Shown here: piece after piece, positions 7,514 to 7,661 of the stretch
Layout of the letters: the number at the start of each line of letters is the position of its first letter
How positions within the stretch are numbered: position 1 is the stretch's first letter
Source of the DNA: CAYRVF01 sp964427535
GTDB lineage: Bacteria > Chloroflexota > Ktedonobacteria > Ktedonobacterales > JADMIN01
Assembly (NCBI GenBank): GCA_964427535.1
Contig: CAYRVF010000179.1
Span: 1-7,661, forward strand
Reading direction: 5' to 3'
Length of the DNA stretch: 7,661 bases
The notes under the pieces: generated by a model
Databases searched by the model: none
The model's input: only the letters and a program-made list of their open reading frames with translations
What the model was told of the DNA's origin: nothing
Position numbers and translations under genes: made by a program

Positions 7514-7540
7514 GAGCCAGACTCGATGCGCGTCTGGCTC
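7514..7540 (+). terminator. Probable terminator hairpin of the FHA-ABC gene (no T-run)
   Basis: GAGCCAGAC (7514-7522) and GTCTGGCTC (7532-7540) are perfect 9-bp reverse complements around a 9-nt loop, 4 nt after the TGA stop. The position is right for an intrinsic terminator. The next bases (ACATAGGCTGGTTTG) hold only a short T-run, so the hairpin may end or trim the transcript less sharply than a classic one. Confidence 0.55.
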
Positions 7541-7661
7541 ACATAGGCTGGTTTGCCCGCTCGATCAGCCAGTTGGATGGCAGGGTCCTGCTGAACGGAA
7601 GAGGCACTAGAGCAACTTGCAGGAAGTTTGACAAGGCACGGATGATGCGGAGCCACCGGGT

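Noticed and set aside
7628..7633. Perfect TTGACA -35 hexamer near the right edge
   Set aside because: No -10-like hexamer follows at 16-18 bp within the window, so a promoter cannot be supported.
7357..7656. Minus-strand ORF of 99 codons at the right edge
   Set aside because: About half overlaps the transporter's C-terminus, and it has no recognised motif. I do not count it as a gene, though the 120 bases after the hairpin are otherwise unexplained.

Overview
This is a strongly GC-rich bacterial window whose shadow frames stay open for long stretches, as expected at high GC. No RNA genes, CRISPR arrays, insertion sequences or integrase genes are visible. Protein styles (an Mfd with typical bacterial motifs, a one-chain FHA-ABCG half transporter, LssY_C proteins) and a CCTCTCC...GGAGAGG intergenic palindrome would fit a Chloroflexota-type genome. 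That assignment is an impression from memory and is weak.

Layout. (1) Bases 1-2791 carry three plus-strand genes: the 3' end of mfd (transcription-repair coupling factor, cut by the window start), a histidine phosphatase 41 bp downstream, and a DUF983 zinc-ribbon membrane protein after a 122-bp gap. (2) Bases 2788-4986 carry two minus-strand paralogues, each a single N-terminal membrane helix followed by an LssY C-terminal-type domain. The downstream copy meets the DUF983 gene tail to tail, and a CTAG palindrome provides part of both stop codons. A 270-bp gap between the paralogues holds a 13-bp perfect inverted repeat and a pair of 9-nt direct repeats. (3) Bases 4987-5272 are a 286-bp divergent intergenic region. 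It has a good extended -10 promoter facing the LssY_C genes and a weaker candidate facing the other way. (4) Bases 5273-7510 encode a 745-residue protein with an FHA domain, an ABC ATPase and a six-helix ABC2 permease in one chain. A 9-bp inverted repeat just after its stop may be its terminator. The last 120 bases hold no gene I can support.

How they may work together. The first three genes look like ordinary housekeeping neighbours. The possibly novel unit is the divergent pair: two LssY_C membrane proteins, which seem to lack the PAP2 part of full LssY proteins, next to an FHA-regulated exporter. No known system links them, and a functional link here is inference from position alone. The FHA domain predicts control by a phosphothreonine partner, but no Ser/Thr kinase gene is in the window.
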